A stretch of 64,000 nucleotides of DNA, from NCBI RefSeq assembly GCF_905171775.1, contig NC_053492.1, positions 183,532,278 to 183,596,277 on the forward strand. Direction: 5' to 3'. Under the pieces are notes generated by a model, which did no database searches, had not been told where the DNA came from, and saw nothing but the letters and a program-made list of their open reading frames with translations. Origin of the DNA: Rana temporaria. Lineage: Eukaryota > Chordata > Amphibia > Anura > Ranidae. A program made the position numbers and the translations under genes. Positions 63,778-64,000 of the stretch are shown one piece after another (positions within the stretch are counted from its first letter, which is position 1; the number at the start of each line of letters is the position of its first letter).

Positions 63778-64000
63778 CTCTGTTTGCGTGCTAAATACTG
63801 ACAGCCACTGTGGCAAAATGACTTTTTTATGCTACTGTAAATCGTGAAATTGAAGTGTCACCTGCACCCCTGACTCCAATAAAATCATTCATTGTACAAA
63901 ACATATGTAGAAATCTGAGAACAGCCAGGATGTATGTTAGATTGTGAAGGCAGAAAATGCTGTGGGGTCCTATAGATGGGGGAGTGACCCTGCTAGACGT
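63778..64000. other. Unassigned right edge
   Basis: No feature recognised. Confidence 0.4.

Overview
The window is vertebrate nuclear DNA, most likely from a ranid (true) frog. It has no bacterial gene density. Coding sequence is split into short exons with GT/AG borders, and almost everything else is transposable-element DNA: Tc1/mariner, hAT, Harbinger-like and TTAA-targeted elements, L1/Tx1, L2, BovB/RTE and Penelope LINE-type elements, and LTR elements, often nested. The roughly 1-kb repeat flanked by TTAA and running from CCACTT... to ...AAGTGG, seen many times here, is one I associate with ranid frogs. That assignment is recall, not a search.

Left third (1-15,000). Three exons of one host gene lie on the minus strand: exon 1 (14539-14745), exon 2 (7947-8057) and exon 3 (1381-1465). 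Together they encode a signal peptide and the first cystatin domain of a fetuin-A-like (AHSG) protein, with cysteine spacing 57-11-14-18. Exon 4 and beyond must lie left of the window. The two introns, each about 6.5 kb, are filled by Tc1, hAT, an L1/Tx1 insertion with a clean target-site duplication, and many MITEs.

Middle (15,000-31,700). A 1.6-kb solo LTR is followed by a degenerate BovB/RTE element split by two later insertions, a Penelope-like fragment with a GIY-YIG domain, several MITEs, a second solo LTR (27557-28075) with a perfect 5-bp duplication, and two stretches in which I recognise nothing.

31,700-41,600. A Tc1 element is interrupted by a composite repeat block, then by a hAT element with a perfect 8-bp duplication, then by a second hAT element (35607-41322, 8-bp duplication AAAATAAT). 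That second hAT element is itself interrupted by a minus-strand LTR retrotransposon (36259-41111). The retrotransposon is the highlight. Between two LTRs of about 590 bp it carries a Gag-like N-terminus fused in frame to six LDL-receptor class A repeats, then spliced coding fragments of myomesin, HYOU1 (an ER Hsp70) and CREBRF, then a scrap of Ty3/gypsy RNase H split by a coiled-coil fragment. All pieces share one orientation and nearly one reading frame, broken by three stops and one frameshift. It looks like a vertebrate LTR element that repeatedly captured host mRNA by template switching.

Right third (41,600-64,000). More nested repeats: a second Tc1 family (42523-46592) holding three insertions, a third copy of the first Tc1 family, an L2 LINE 3' half, two mariner-type MITEs, several hAT MITEs with 8-bp duplications, and Harbinger-like MITEs. 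No host exon was recognised there. The stretch 59378-60640 is free of repeats I know and may hold non-coding regulatory sequence.
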